DNA of 61,100 bases from Cohnella kolymensis (GTDB taxonomy: Bacteria; Bacillota; Bacilli; Paenibacillales; Paenibacillaceae), in the NCBI RefSeq assembly GCF_000829465.1, contig NZ_JXAL01000027.1, positions 1 to 61,100 on the forward strand, in the 5' to 3' direction. Position 1 is the stretch's first letter. Each line of letters starts with the position of its first letter. The position numbers were made by a program, and so were the translations under genes. Of this stretch, positions 45,301 through 55,282 are shown in pieces. Below the pieces are notes generated by a model. The model was not told the DNA's origin and searched no databases. It saw nothing but the letters and a program-made list of their open reading frames with translations.

Positions 45301-48300
45301 CGAGGAAATCTTTTCCCCATTCACAGCGCCTGCCGCGAGATGCTCAGACGTTATCACTACCTTACTGAGTTTGTTGAAGGTAATCGAGCCGTCCGCGATC
45401 TGCTCGCTGCTGATCGCCCCGTAGGCCAGTTTGGCCGAGGTAACGGCGCCGTCAGCCAATTGTTCCGTCCCGACCGAGCCTGCAGCAAGTTGCTTTTCGG
45501 TGACCGCACCGTCCATCAATTTATCGGACGTTATACTATGTTCGGAAAGCTGCGCCTCACCTACTGAACCTGCCGCCAATTTCTCTCCGGTTACCGCACC
45601 GTCCATTAGCTTGCCGGTCGTTATACCTTGATCGACCAACTGCTCTGCTCCTACAGATCCTTCTGCGATCTTCGGCCCGGTAACCGCACCGTCCATCAGC
45701 TTTTCGGACGTAATATTGCGGTCGGCAAGCTGCTCCTCGCCTACTGATCCTGCTGCCAATTTCTCTCCGGTTACCGCACCGTCGCTTATCTTATCGGTCG
45801 TTATACTGTGCACGGCAAGCTGCTTCGTACCTACTGAGCCGGCTGCCAGCTTCTCTCCGGTTATCGCGCCGTCCGACAGCTTGCCGGTCGTTATACTTTG
45901 ATCGGCCAACTGCTCCGCACCAACAGAACCTGCTGCAATCTTCTGCGCGATGACTGCACCGTCCAATAGCTTGTCGGTCGTTATACTGCTCTCCGCGAGA
46001 TGCTCCGCATTTATTGAACCGGCTGCCAATTTCTCTCCGGTAACCGCACCGTCCATTAATTTCTCGGCCGTAACGCTCTGATCAGCCAGCTTCGTCCAAC
46101 CTATGCTGCCGTCAGCCAGCTGTTCCTGTCCCACCGAGCCTTCGGAGAGCTTCGATGCAGTAACGGCGCCATCAACCAACCGGTCTCCTTCGATCAGGCT
46201 TCCGGCAGCAGCAAGTATCTCCAGCAGCGAAGGCGCAAGGTGATCCTGACTGATTTCGCCGGCTGCCAGCTTCAGTCCGGTGACCGAGCCGTCCGCCAGC
46301 TGCTCTGATCTGATCGCGCCGGCCGCCAGCTTCGCGCCGGTCACCGAACCGTCTAATAACTTGTCGGTCGTTATGCTCAGGTCGGCCAGTTGCATCGAAC
46401 CTACCGAACCGTCCGCCAAGCGTTCTGAAGTGATCGGGCTTGCGGCTGTTTTTAGACATTTCAATAAGGATGCTGAGAGAATTTCAGCAGTGACAGCCCC
46501 CGGTGCGAGCTTCGCTGTCGTCACGGCACCGTCAGCCAATTGCTCTTCTTCTACCGCGCCGGACCCCAGTTTTTGCGCCGTAACCGAGAAATCCAGCAGC
46601 TTATCGGATGTGACACTGTTGTCGGCCAGCTGATCCGACGTAACCGATCCGTCCGTTAAATGCTCTGATCCTACCGCATTCACCGCCAGCTTCCGGCCGG
46701 TAACCGCGCCGTCTAACAGCTTGTCGGTCGTTACACTGTGACCGGCCAACTTGGACGCTGTTACACTGCCTTCGGCCAGCTTATTTTCCGAAACAGCCCG
46801 TTCCATCAAATGTGTGGAGCCGACCGCATTCGGTTCCATCCGCTCTGCATCGATACGGCGTTCCGCCATCTTGACCAGATCAAACATATCAGGCGCGAGA
46901 TGTGACAGGGCGACTGTTCCTTTGCGAAGGTGGAAACCATGTACGGACTCCGGTTTAAGGTGCTTTCCGCTGATGCTTTCAAGCTGCAGCTGCGCACTGC
47001 CGACACTGCCGACGGACAGCTTATTGGAGGTTACGCTTTCGTCGGCAAGCTTATCTGCTGTAACGGCGCCGTTTGCGATAGAGAACTCGGCCACGCTGAA
47101 CGGGGACAAATGACTGGTCTTCACAATGCTTTCCTGCAGATGGATGGAATCGACAGAACCGGCCTCCAAATGATTGGATGTTATTGAATGCTCCGCAAGA
47201 TGGCTTCCGTTGATTGTTCCGCTTTTCAGATGTCGGCCCTCGACACTGTCCGCCGCCAGCTTTTTGGATGTTACAGCCTCATCACTCAAATGATGCTCAC
47301 GGATGCTCTTTTCGGCCAGATGGACTCCGAGTATCGACTGCTCGGCAAGATGAGGCTTTGTACCGCTTCAGGCGACAGATGAGACGAATTTACCGCTCCT
47401 TCGGCAAGACGCTCGGATGTCACCGCCGCATCCGCCAAGATGGATGTAGTTACGATTCCGTCACTTAAATGCTTTCTTTTCACTGCGCCGGATTGAAGAT
47501 GGTTGGAGCCCACAGCGCCTTCCGCCAATACGCGTGCCGTCACCGCCCCATCCTTCAAAGCACGCTCGTAAACGGAATCTTCGTCCAGCTTGGCGGAAGT
47601 GATGCTGCCGTCAGCCAGTTTAACCGTGGTCACAGCCAGATCCGCCAGTTTATCCGTCGATACGCATTCGGGCGAAAGTTTTAACGAGGTGATTAAATGG
47701 TCCGTAAGATGATGCGAAAAAACGGCGCGAATCCCAAGCTGCCGTTCGCCGACCGAGCCGGGTGCCAGTATTTTGTCCGTGACCGATTCATTTTGCAGGG
47801 CAGCCGTACCGACTGCTCCATTCGCCAAGTGGGCGGTTTGGACAGCTCCTTGGCGCAAATGGCGGCCTTCCACCGAATCCGGTGCCAGCGCTCCCGTCAC
47901 AACCGACTCGGCGCCAAAATGATAGGGCTTGATCGAACCGGACGCCAAATGCTCTGCAGTCACGCTCTCAGAAGATAGGTGCTCCGCTTTAATTGAGCCG
48001 GCAGCTACGTGCCTGGTGGCAACGGAATTATCTCCGAGCTTCTCTCCCACAACCGATCCGTTCGCGAGCTGCAGTGTTCCGACCGCTCCCTCCGTCAAAT
48101 GACGGCTCTGAACCGTCCCTTCCGCAATCTGCTCGGGACCGATGCCTCCATCCTGCAAATGCTCCCGACCGACGGCTTGCATCGCTAAATGCTGATTTTG
48201 TACAGACCTGTTCATTAAATGGCGTGATTCGATAATCCCTTCCGCCAGCTTGTCGGATATTATGCTTCCTTTGGACAAGTGGCGGCTTTGGATGGCCTCA

Positions 48301-49822
48301 TCCGCCAATTTATTCGAAACAACGCTTTGATCGGCGATTTTCTTGGAGGTCACTGCCTGATCTACAAGTTTAATGGTGGTCACGGACTGTTCCGTCAGCT
48401 TTGAAGCCGTTACTGAATCATCGGCCAGATGCCGGGTCGCAACGGACTCTTCGGCTAGATGAAAGCTTTGGATCGACCCGCCTTGCACATGCTCGGCCTG
48501 CACCGACCCGTAGGTGAGCTTGTTTCCGGACACGGATCCATCAGCCAATTCACGGCCTCCGACCGCCCCTTCCCGAAGATGCTCTGCCTCCACCGAGTGC
48601 GGGGCCAAATGCTTTCCCTGCAGTGCGCCGATCGCCACATGGTGAGCCAGTATCAATCCCTCGGCCAAATGCTTGGAATCAATGGCTCCGCGGGCAATTT
48701 TTTCATTCGTCACCGCACTGTCTCTCAGCTTGGATGACGTTACGGAGCCGTCCGCTAATTTGGAGGTGTCGACACTCTCGTTGGCCAGGTTTTCGCTCCG
48801 AATCGCGCCGCTCCTAATTTTTTCCGACGTAATGATGTGGTCCTGCAGCAATTCGGAGGTAATGAGCGACAAGCTCAAATGCTTGGCCTCGATCGACCCT
48901 TCGGCAATTTTATCGGAGCTGATCGTTCGATCCGCCAGCTTCTCCGAAGTCACGCTGCCATCCTTGAGCTTCTCGCTGGTGATGGATCGGTCGCGAATTT
49001 TTTTGTCCGGAAATCGAATTTTTTAGTCAGATGGTCGCCTACGATGGATTCCGGTGCGATTTTAGATGAAGTGATGGAGCCGTCCGCCAGCTTGATCGAG
49101 GTAACCGCGTAATCGGCAAGCGCAGCCGTATGGATTGAATCTGACGCCAAATGAGCAGCTTTAACCGCCAATGAAGCGATCTTCTCGCTTGTGACTGCCT
49201 CGTCCGCCAGGTCATCCGTATAGACGAGCGGAGCCGGCTTTGACGGCATCCTTTTCTCTTCCAACTTGGATGCGCGAAGCTCCCGTTCGTCTGCCGCTTC
49301 CGCGGCTGCAACCTGCTCCGCCTCGGCAGCGGCAAGCTGCTCCACTTCCGTCTGTTCTGCCGTCTCCTCGCGCAAAATCTCCGCGATGGCGTCCGCTGCC
49401 AGCTCGGTTTCATTTTGCGAGCTTTCCATGATCGACTCTACATCCGCCAAGCTCACTTCCTCAGGCAATTCTATAGCCGGGGATACGGAAGTTGCGACCG
49501 CTACGATTTCCTCTGTCTCTTGGGGGCTCGATATAAGCTCCGAGGCGGGCTGCTCGAGCAGCTCCAACTGCTGTTTCCGCTCTGCCTGCGCATTGAACAC
49601 GGATTGTTTGCCCGTTTTGGAGTTAACCCGCCCCTGCCTCACTCCGCCATGCGCCGGCATGATCGGCTCTGCTGCCGCTGCAGAACCGTGAACGGAGATC
49701 GGTCCGGTATCCGGCTTTTTCTGTATGTCATCCAGCCATTTAAGCTCGAGCTTGTTCGGATTGTCGACGTAATAAAGGGGCCGGCGCGGTTTGGACATCT
49801 TCTTTTCCGGTTTCTTTTTCAT
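42304..49822 (-). CDS. Giant decapeptide-repeat fibre protein, WIAG-tail type (two frameshifts)
   Basis: About 2506 residues. The first 200 or so are charged and Ala/Glu-rich, likely coiled coil. Then come about 220 imperfect ten-residue repeats of the kind LADGSVTSDK / LAAGSVGTEQ. A hydrophobic residue opens each unit and a second sits at position 6 (mostly V or I), a pattern expected for a left-handed or trimeric beta-helix like phage tail fibres. The last 95 residues form a compact beta domain ending GWIQWIAIGKK, which I take to be the Paenibacillus WIAG-tail domain. The frame breaks near 47355 and in a T7 run at 48998-49004; one base added at each restores the ten-residue register exactly. 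Start: ATG 49822, six bases after AAGGAG. There is no signal peptide, which fits assembly inside the mother cell. A sigma-K/GerE-like promoter lies upstream. Confidence 0.85.
44020..44217 (-). repeat. Perfect 99-bp tandem duplication inside the fibre gene
   Basis: 44020-44118 and 44119-44217 are identical. The duplication encodes 33 residues, so it adds three decapeptides plus three residues and shifts the repeat register (GAITS-IGTEQ at the join). It must be very recent. Confidence 0.92.
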
Positions 49823-49854
49823 GTTCATCTCCTTCCATGCATCGAAATCTTCAG

Positions 49855-49876
49855 TATCATATGCATTCACCCATAG
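49855..49876 (-). promoter_or_regulatory. Putative sigma-K/GerE-dependent promoter of the fibre gene
   Basis: Minus strand CATATGATA (49855-49863), identical to the -10 element of gerE. Just upstream, CTATGGGTGAAT (49865-49876) fits the GerE box RWWTRGGYNNYY at eight of ten defined positions, and no AC is present at the usual -35 place. The leader would be about 26 bases. Confidence 0.45.
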
Positions 49877-50009
49877 GCACGCCACGAGGATAGGCGCCTG
49901 TCACGAGCCAAATTGAATTCAATGGGCGCTATAAATAATTAAGCGAAAAAATATTTGCCGCATGAGTTTACTTTTGTGACTTGCGAGCGTATAGTTAAAG
50001 CAATTCAAG

Positions 50010-50040
50010 TTTTGCCCTAGGGAAAATTACTGTCATTAAT
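50010..50040 (+). promoter_or_regulatory. MntR operator overlapping the mntH promoter
   Basis: TTTTGCCCTAGGGAAAAT (50010-50027) is a near-perfect palindrome matching the Bacillus MntR box (TTTGCCTTAAGGAAA). It overlaps TTGCCC (50012-50017), 17 bases, ATTAAT (50035-50040), a plausible -35/-10 pair. MntR represses mntH when manganese is sufficient. Confidence 0.8.
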
Positions 50041-50083
50041 GCTACACTTGTTGCCAAGCGCAACAACAGAGGGGTGAACATTC

Positions 50084-51467
50084 ATGAAGGATGATTTGGT
50101 CATCAGCCAATCTCACGCTGCCCAATCCGCTAAGGCTGCAAGACAAAGGAAAGACGGTTGGCGGCGGGAAAGAACGCAGCCTTCGCTGCCTGAGGTCTAC
50201 CGTTCCATGCGGATCCCTAAGAACGGCTCCACGTTCCGCAAATTTTTGGCGTTCGCCGGTCCCGGTTATATGGTGGCCGTCGGTTATATGGACCCCGGCA
50301 ACTGGGCGACCGATATAGCGGGTGGATCTCGATTCGGCTATACCCTGCTCTGCGTCATTATGATGTCTAACTTAATGGCAATCGTGCTGCAAGCTTTGTC
50401 CGGCAAGCTCGGCATTGTCACGGGTCGGGACTTGGCACAGGCGTGCCGCGATCATTACAGTAAACCTGTGAGCTACGGGCTATGGTTTCTATGCGAGCTG
50501 GCCATCGCAGCCTGCGATCTGGCGGAAGTGATCGGTGCCGCTATCGCACTCAACCTGTTGTTCGGCATACCGCTTCTCTATGGGATTCTGCTGACCGCGT
50601 TCGACGTTCTCCTCATTCTATTTTTGCAAAATAAAGGTTTTCGATATATCGAAGCTCTGGTTATCGCTCTGATTGCTACTATTGGAATTTGTTTCGGAAT
50701 TGAGCTATTTTGGTCGCGTCCGGATATGGGCGGTATTATGCTCGGGTTCGTGCCAAGCGCTGAAATTATCAAAAATCCTGAAATGCTCTATATCGCCATC
50801 GGGATATTGGGCGCAACGGTAATGCCTCATAATCTGTATCTTCATTCCGCAATCGTTCAAACCCGCCAATTCGAGCAAACACCGCTCGGCAAAAGGCAGG
50901 CCATTCGCTTCTCGACATGGGATTCCACCATCGCGCTTTTTTTTCGCGCTGTTCATCAATGCGGCGATACTGATTCTGGCCGGGGCGGTATTTCATACTT
51001 CAGGACACAATGACGTGGCAGAAATCGGGGATGCTTATCATTTGCTGTCGCCGCTGCTCGGCACGACAGTTGCCTCCATCCTGTTCGGGGTCGCATTACT
51101 CGCTTCGGGTCAGAATTCAACTTTGACGGGTACGCTGGCGGGCCAAATCGTCATGGAAGGCTTCCTCAATCTGAGACTGCGCCCATGGCTGCGGCGGCTG
51201 ATCACCCGATTGATCGCCATCATTCCCGCGGTTATCGTCACAGCCATATATGGGGACAGCGGCACGGTTGATCTGCTCATTCTCAGCCAAGTCATTCTGT
51301 CACTGCAGCTGTCATTCGCTGTCGTCCCGCTGGTCCGCTTCACAGGCAGCAAAGCGAAGATGGGCGAATTTGCAAATCCGATGTGGCTTAACATTCTGGC
51401 TTGGTTCATTGCCGTTATTATCATGGGATTAAATGGCTACTTGCTGTACCGCACGTTTTGGGGCTGA
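50084..51467 (+). CDS. mntH: NRAMP-family Mn2+/Fe2+ transporter MntH (one frameshift)
   Basis: Proton-coupled divalent metal importer in the membrane. The metal-site motif [17 protein letters not shown] is in helix 1 and [15 protein letters not shown] in helix 6, both NRAMP signatures; about eleven helices are seen. The frame breaks in a T8 run at 50937-50944 that should be T7. Removing one T reads [19 protein letters not shown] and gives 460 residues. ATG at 50084 follows GAGGGG. The MntR box upstream supports manganese as the substrate. Confidence 0.93.
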
Positions 51468-51480
51468 GATCGAACATTCA

Positions 51481-51513
51481 AAAGCCCGGAGGGATAATCC
51501 CTTCGGGTTCATT
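51481..51513. terminator. Terminator between mntH and the methyltransferase
   Basis: AAGCCCGGAGGGA / TCCCTTCGGGTT with a three-base loop and wobble pairs, followed by CATTTAA. It lies between two converging genes and could serve either. Confidence 0.6.
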
Positions 51514-51548
51514 TAACAGATACACTCCGTCATTCGGGCTGATACTTT

Positions 51549-52154
51549 TTACGTCTCCCTTATCATTTTATAGGCCAGCAGGGCGTCGACCGGCGGATGG
51601 TCGGCTCCGAATGACCGGACAAAAGAAGGATTTTGCGCATCGTGAAGCCCTTTCAGGACGAGTACATAGTATCCCCTTTCCAAAAAGTCCTCGGGCTCCC
51701 ACCCGCTGCGGTGCTCCTGGAATCGTTCTCCCTGCATATTGTAATAGTCATAGTTACGCTGCGGGAAAAAGCCGCGGGGCGTAAACACGACGACCTTATC
51801 CGTCGCGATTTCCTCCGCGACCTTGAGCAGGTGCAGGCCATCCTTTTTAGAGAAATGCTCCAGGGTATCCATGAACAAAACGGCCGAAAACGTCTTGGGC
51901 ATAAACAGCTGGTCCATCTTCATCGCGTCGGCATTGAGGGGAATAATATGCGGCTGCCGATTTTCCCGGTTTTCCAGATAAGGCCGGTGGATTTCCAGAC
52001 CGACTATAAAGCCCGTAACGGTAAAGCAGCGGTCCCCTGTACCGCAGCCGACATCTAAAAGACTGAAGCACGGATCGATGAGCTCCTTGACGATGCTTAA
52101 GTAATCCTTGTTGGGAATTTCATAGCACCGTTCATCGCTTTGCGAACGATCCAT
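51549..52154 (-). CDS. Class I SAM-dependent methyltransferase
   Basis: 201 residues with the SAM-binding motif LLDVGCGTGDR, FSAVLFMDTLEHF as the post-II region and a VVFTPRGFFPQRNYDYYN segment usual in small-molecule or sugar methyltransferases. It is the last gene of the L-sugar operon, 48 bases after the reductase gene, so it may methylate a surface sugar. ATG at 52154 follows GGGAGG. The target is not known. Confidence 0.82.
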   Translation of the reverse strand: MDRSQSDERCYEIPNKDYLSIVKELIDPCFSLLDVGCGTGDRCFTVTGFIVGLEIHRPYLENRENRQPHIIPLNADAMKMDQLFMPKTFSAVLFMDTLEHFSKKDGLHLLKVAEEIATDKVVVFTPRGFFPQRNYDYYNMQGERFQEHRSGWEPEDFLERGYYVLVLKGLHDAQNPSFVRSFGADHPPVDALLAYKMIRET

Positions 52155-52202
52155 TTCCCCGACACCTCCCTTGAACAGTTATAAGATAAGTTATGCACTA
52201 TG

Positions 52203-53023
52203 TCATGAGGTCCAATCTCTCAATTCCTGCAGCATGGTCCCGTAATCGGGAACCCGGTAACGGAAATCCGTTCTTGTGCAGATGAGGCTTTTGTCGATCC
52301 GGGGTTCCGGGGATTCCACGATTTCCACGTCTTCTTTGCCGTAAACCGTCCGGATCAGGGACAACAGTTCGAATTTTGATATTTTCTCCGGCGGAACCAG
52401 GTGATAAAGACCTGACAGATCCTGCAAGATGGCGGCGTGAATCGCCTTGGCCAGCTCAAGCGTGGTGACGCCGGTCCAAAAGACGTTAGCATAGCCCGGA
52501 ATGGTTCCCCGCTGCTTCATAAACCATTCGAATAAACCGATGCCGTCCGTCTTCAGTTCCGGTCCGATAATCGATGTCCGAAAGGTGAGGCTGCCGGCGT
52601 TGTTCACTTCCCCGAGAGCTTTGGTACGGGCATACCAGGTACAGCCATCCGGCCTGTCTTCTTCCGTATAGCCGCCCCTTGCGCCCGAAAAGACGCAGTC
52701 CGTACTGATGTGAACGAATTTATAGCCGAAAACTTCGGCCAATCCCGCCAAGCGGTGGGGCAGCAGTCCGTTCACCCGAATCGCCTCGTCATGACGTTTC
52801 TCCGCGACGTCGTTGAGAAGCCCCGTCCCGTTGATCACGACATCCGGCCCGGTTCGCATGATGAGTTCCTCCAGTTCCCCTTCCTTCGTCACATTCAGAT
52901 AAATGGTCGAAGCGTCCGACCGGTCGCGGGAAGTCGACAGCACGTCGAACCCGCCGACCCGTTCAAAATAATGACGGGCCATATGGCCCGCCATGCCGCG
53001 GCTCCGAGAATGAGAAGTTTCAT
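52203..53023 (-). CDS. RmlD-like NAD(P)-dependent sugar reductase (one frameshift)
   Basis: Extended SDR of 273 residues after repair, like dTDP-4-dehydrorhamnose reductase RmlD. HISTDCVFSG and the catalytic WYARTKALGE (Tyr-x-x-x-Lys) are clear. The N-terminal Rossmann motif reads LILGAAGMAGH only if one G is added near 52996. The start ATG at 53023 overlaps the dehydratase stop by four bases (ATGA), strong support for both the start and the indel. It lacks the C-terminal cupin of CapF/FnlB. In L-QuiNAc/L-RhaNAc pathways an RmlD-like enzyme (WbvR) reduces the 4-keto sugar made by the preceding dehydratase, and I infer the same here. Confidence 0.82.
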
Positions 53024-54007
53024 GCGAGAAAACCTCCCTGCATCAGCATGTTCCGGATTTCGGACGGCTCCATGATGACATCGTCGGATTTGTAGCTCAA
53101 AAAGGGAACGCGGGGCAGCTGGCCGTAGGCCTCCGTCAATTCCTTCAACGAGTGCGTTCCGACGATGACATAATAATTATTATCGAATTGGTAGGCGGTC
53201 ACGCTTTCACTTGGAGACACGAGTACTTCGTGCAGCTTTTCTCCGGGTCTAATTCCGGTTTCCGACACTTTCACATCCACCCTGCCGGAATGTTCGATGA
53301 GGATACGCGCCAGGTCGGTTATTTTACAGGCCGGCATTCGCATCACAAAAATTTCGCCGCCGATTCCCTCTTCGGCCGCCTTGAACACGAGTCCGATCGC
53401 CTCGGATACCGTCAGGAAGAAACGGGTCATATTCCTGTCCGTAATGGTGATGGCGCCCCGCGTTTCGATTTGCGACTTGAACAACGGAACGACGCTGCCG
53501 TTCGTTCCCAACACGTTTCCGCCCCGTACACAGATAAACCGGGTGTCGGTATCCCTGGCGTTCGCTTGGATGATCAACCTTTCCCCGATTGCTTTACTCA
53601 TGCCGTAAAGATTGATCGGGTCGACCGCCTTGTCCGTCGATATGTCAATCACTTTTTTTACCCGGTTGCGAATGGCCGCCCGGATGACGTTTTTCCGTCC
53701 CGTTGATGTTAGTCTTGATGGCTTCCCACGGCTGGTCCTCACAGACGGGAACATGTTTCAGAGCGGCCAGGTGAAATACATAATCGACCCCCTGCATGGC
53801 AGTTTCGAGAGCCTCGAAGTCGCGCACGTCGCCAATCACGAAGGTAAGCTTGGGGGAGAGAAACCTTCGCTGCATGTTCACCTGATTGAATTCCCCGCGC
53901 GAAAAGATGCGGATTTCCTTCGGCTTCCTCTCCAGCAGTTGTTTGGTCAGTTCATTTCCCCAAGAACCGGTGCCGCCGGTCACCAGAATCGTTTTGTTCT
54001 CAAACAT
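53020..54007 (-). CDS. UDP-GlcNAc 4,6-dehydratase/5-epimerase (CapE/FnlA/WbvB-like), one frameshift
   Basis: Extended SDR of 328 residues after repair. It has the Rossmann motif VTGGTGSWGNELT, the family block HLAALKHVPVCEDQPWEAIKTN and ISTDKAVDPINLYGMSK, where a methionine replaces the SDR tyrosine as in inverting UDP-GlcNAc dehydratases. The frame breaks at a run of five T at 53690-53694, one too many. Removing it reads NGTENVIRAAIRN. ATG at 54007 overlaps the 2-epimerase stop by eight bases. It makes UDP-2-acetamido-2,6-dideoxy-4-keto-hexoses of the L series. Confidence 0.86.
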
Positions 54008-55090
54008 AAGAAATCCCCCCGAGCAAAAGATTGGTGACTTTACGGGAAACGTCCGGGTCCGCATAGCCTGCTGGAAGCGCCCACTCGCGTTTTAGGCCCG
54101 ACATGTACTTGACACACTCGAAAATACGCTCCCCATCCAGGCCGGACAGCACAGTGCTGCCGCACTCCACGGTTTCCGGCCGTTCCGTGCTGTCCCGTAT
54201 GGTGACTGCCGGCACGTGAAACAAGCAGCTTTCCTCCTGGACCGTACCGCTGTCGGTGATGACGCAGGCCGCCGACTGCTGAAGACGAATGAAATCGAAA
54301 AAGCCGAAAGGTTCGCTCCATGTGATGCCCTCATGTTCGTGGCTCATTCCGAACCGCGTCAACTTATCCCGGGTGCGTGGATGAATACTGCATATGACGG
54401 GTAACCCCAACCGGTCCGCAATGCGTTTAAGACCGCCGATGATTTCCCCGAGGCGTGCCGAATCGTCGACATTCTCAGCCCGGTGGGCTGTCATAAGAAC
54501 GTAGGCGTTGGGGGTCAAGCGATGGGTATCCAGGATCGTGCTCCGGGCGATGTCTTCCTTATAATGCTCCAGCACTTCATAGATGGGATTACCGGTTACG
54601 GCAATGCGGTGGGCCGGAAAGCCTTCCCTTAGCAGGTTCTGACGGCTTCCCGGAGTATACGGCAGGTTGAAGGAGGAAACCGCGTCGATGATCCTGCGGT
54701 TTTTTCCTCGGGCACCTTAAGGTCGTAGCAGCGGTTTCCGGCCTCCATGTGATAAACCGGGATCCCGTGCCGTTCCGCGATAATGGCGCAAAGTCCGCTG
54801 TTCGTGTCCCCCAGAATAAGGACCCGATCCGGTTTTTCGTTCTGCAGGATCCGCTCCACTTCCCGAAACTGGACGGAAAGCTGTTCCCCGACGGAGTTGC
54901 TCCCTGCGTGAATGAAATAATCGGGCTGCCGTATTTTCATTTCCTCGAAAAAAATAGCGTTCAACGATTTCGCGTAGTTTTGTCCCGTATGCACGAGGAT
55001 ATGCTTTTCCGCAGCATCATCCAGTTTCTTAATGATCAGGCTCAGTCGGATGATCTCCGGTCGGGTACCGATAATCGTCATGATTTTCAT
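54000..55090 (-). CDS. UDP-N-acetylglucosamine 2-epimerase (WecB/CapG-like), one frameshift
   Basis: 363 residues after repair. It has the N-terminal TIIGTRPEIIRLSLII, the VHTGQNYAKSL loop, HMEAGNRCYDLKVPEEKNRR and the C-terminal ITDSGTVQEESCLFHVPAVT of the non-hydrolysing family. The frame breaks in a T6 run at 54700-54705 that needs one more base. The start ATG at 55090 is the first residue of the standard N terminus; the open frame upstream has no ribosome site. It is the first gene of the operon, with a sigma-K-like promoter. Together with the dehydratase and reductase it fits a UDP-L-FucNAc/L-QuiNAc-type pathway, where the 2-epimerase acts last (FnlC/WbvD), or it may make UDP-ManNAc. Confidence 0.87.
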
Positions 55091-55131
55091 TCCATCCGTC
55101 CTTCCCGCGTTAAATATACCTGTACCGTAAT

Positions 55132-55158
55132 TAGAGTATGATTGTGACAAATAATGGT
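55132..55158 (-). promoter_or_regulatory. Putative sigma-K promoter of the L-sugar operon
   Basis: Minus strand AC (55157-55158), a 16-base spacer, then CATACTCTA (55132-55140), an exact match to AC-N16/17-CATANNNTA, 41 bases before the 2-epimerase start. Confidence 0.55.
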
Positions 55159-55282
55159 ATGGACAACGTCTAAAATTGAATAATCCGTGTATTCCTGCGG
55201 GACTGGTTGATTGTCTCATGCGGGTGCCTGTTGTTAAACATATGTTGTACAAGTTGGAAACCCGTTGAATGGAGGAATGAAA

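Noticed and set aside
42961..45567. Several 130-225-residue plus-strand frames across the fibre gene
   Set aside because: They repeat with the same period as the fibre repeats and simply mirror them; no ribosome sites.
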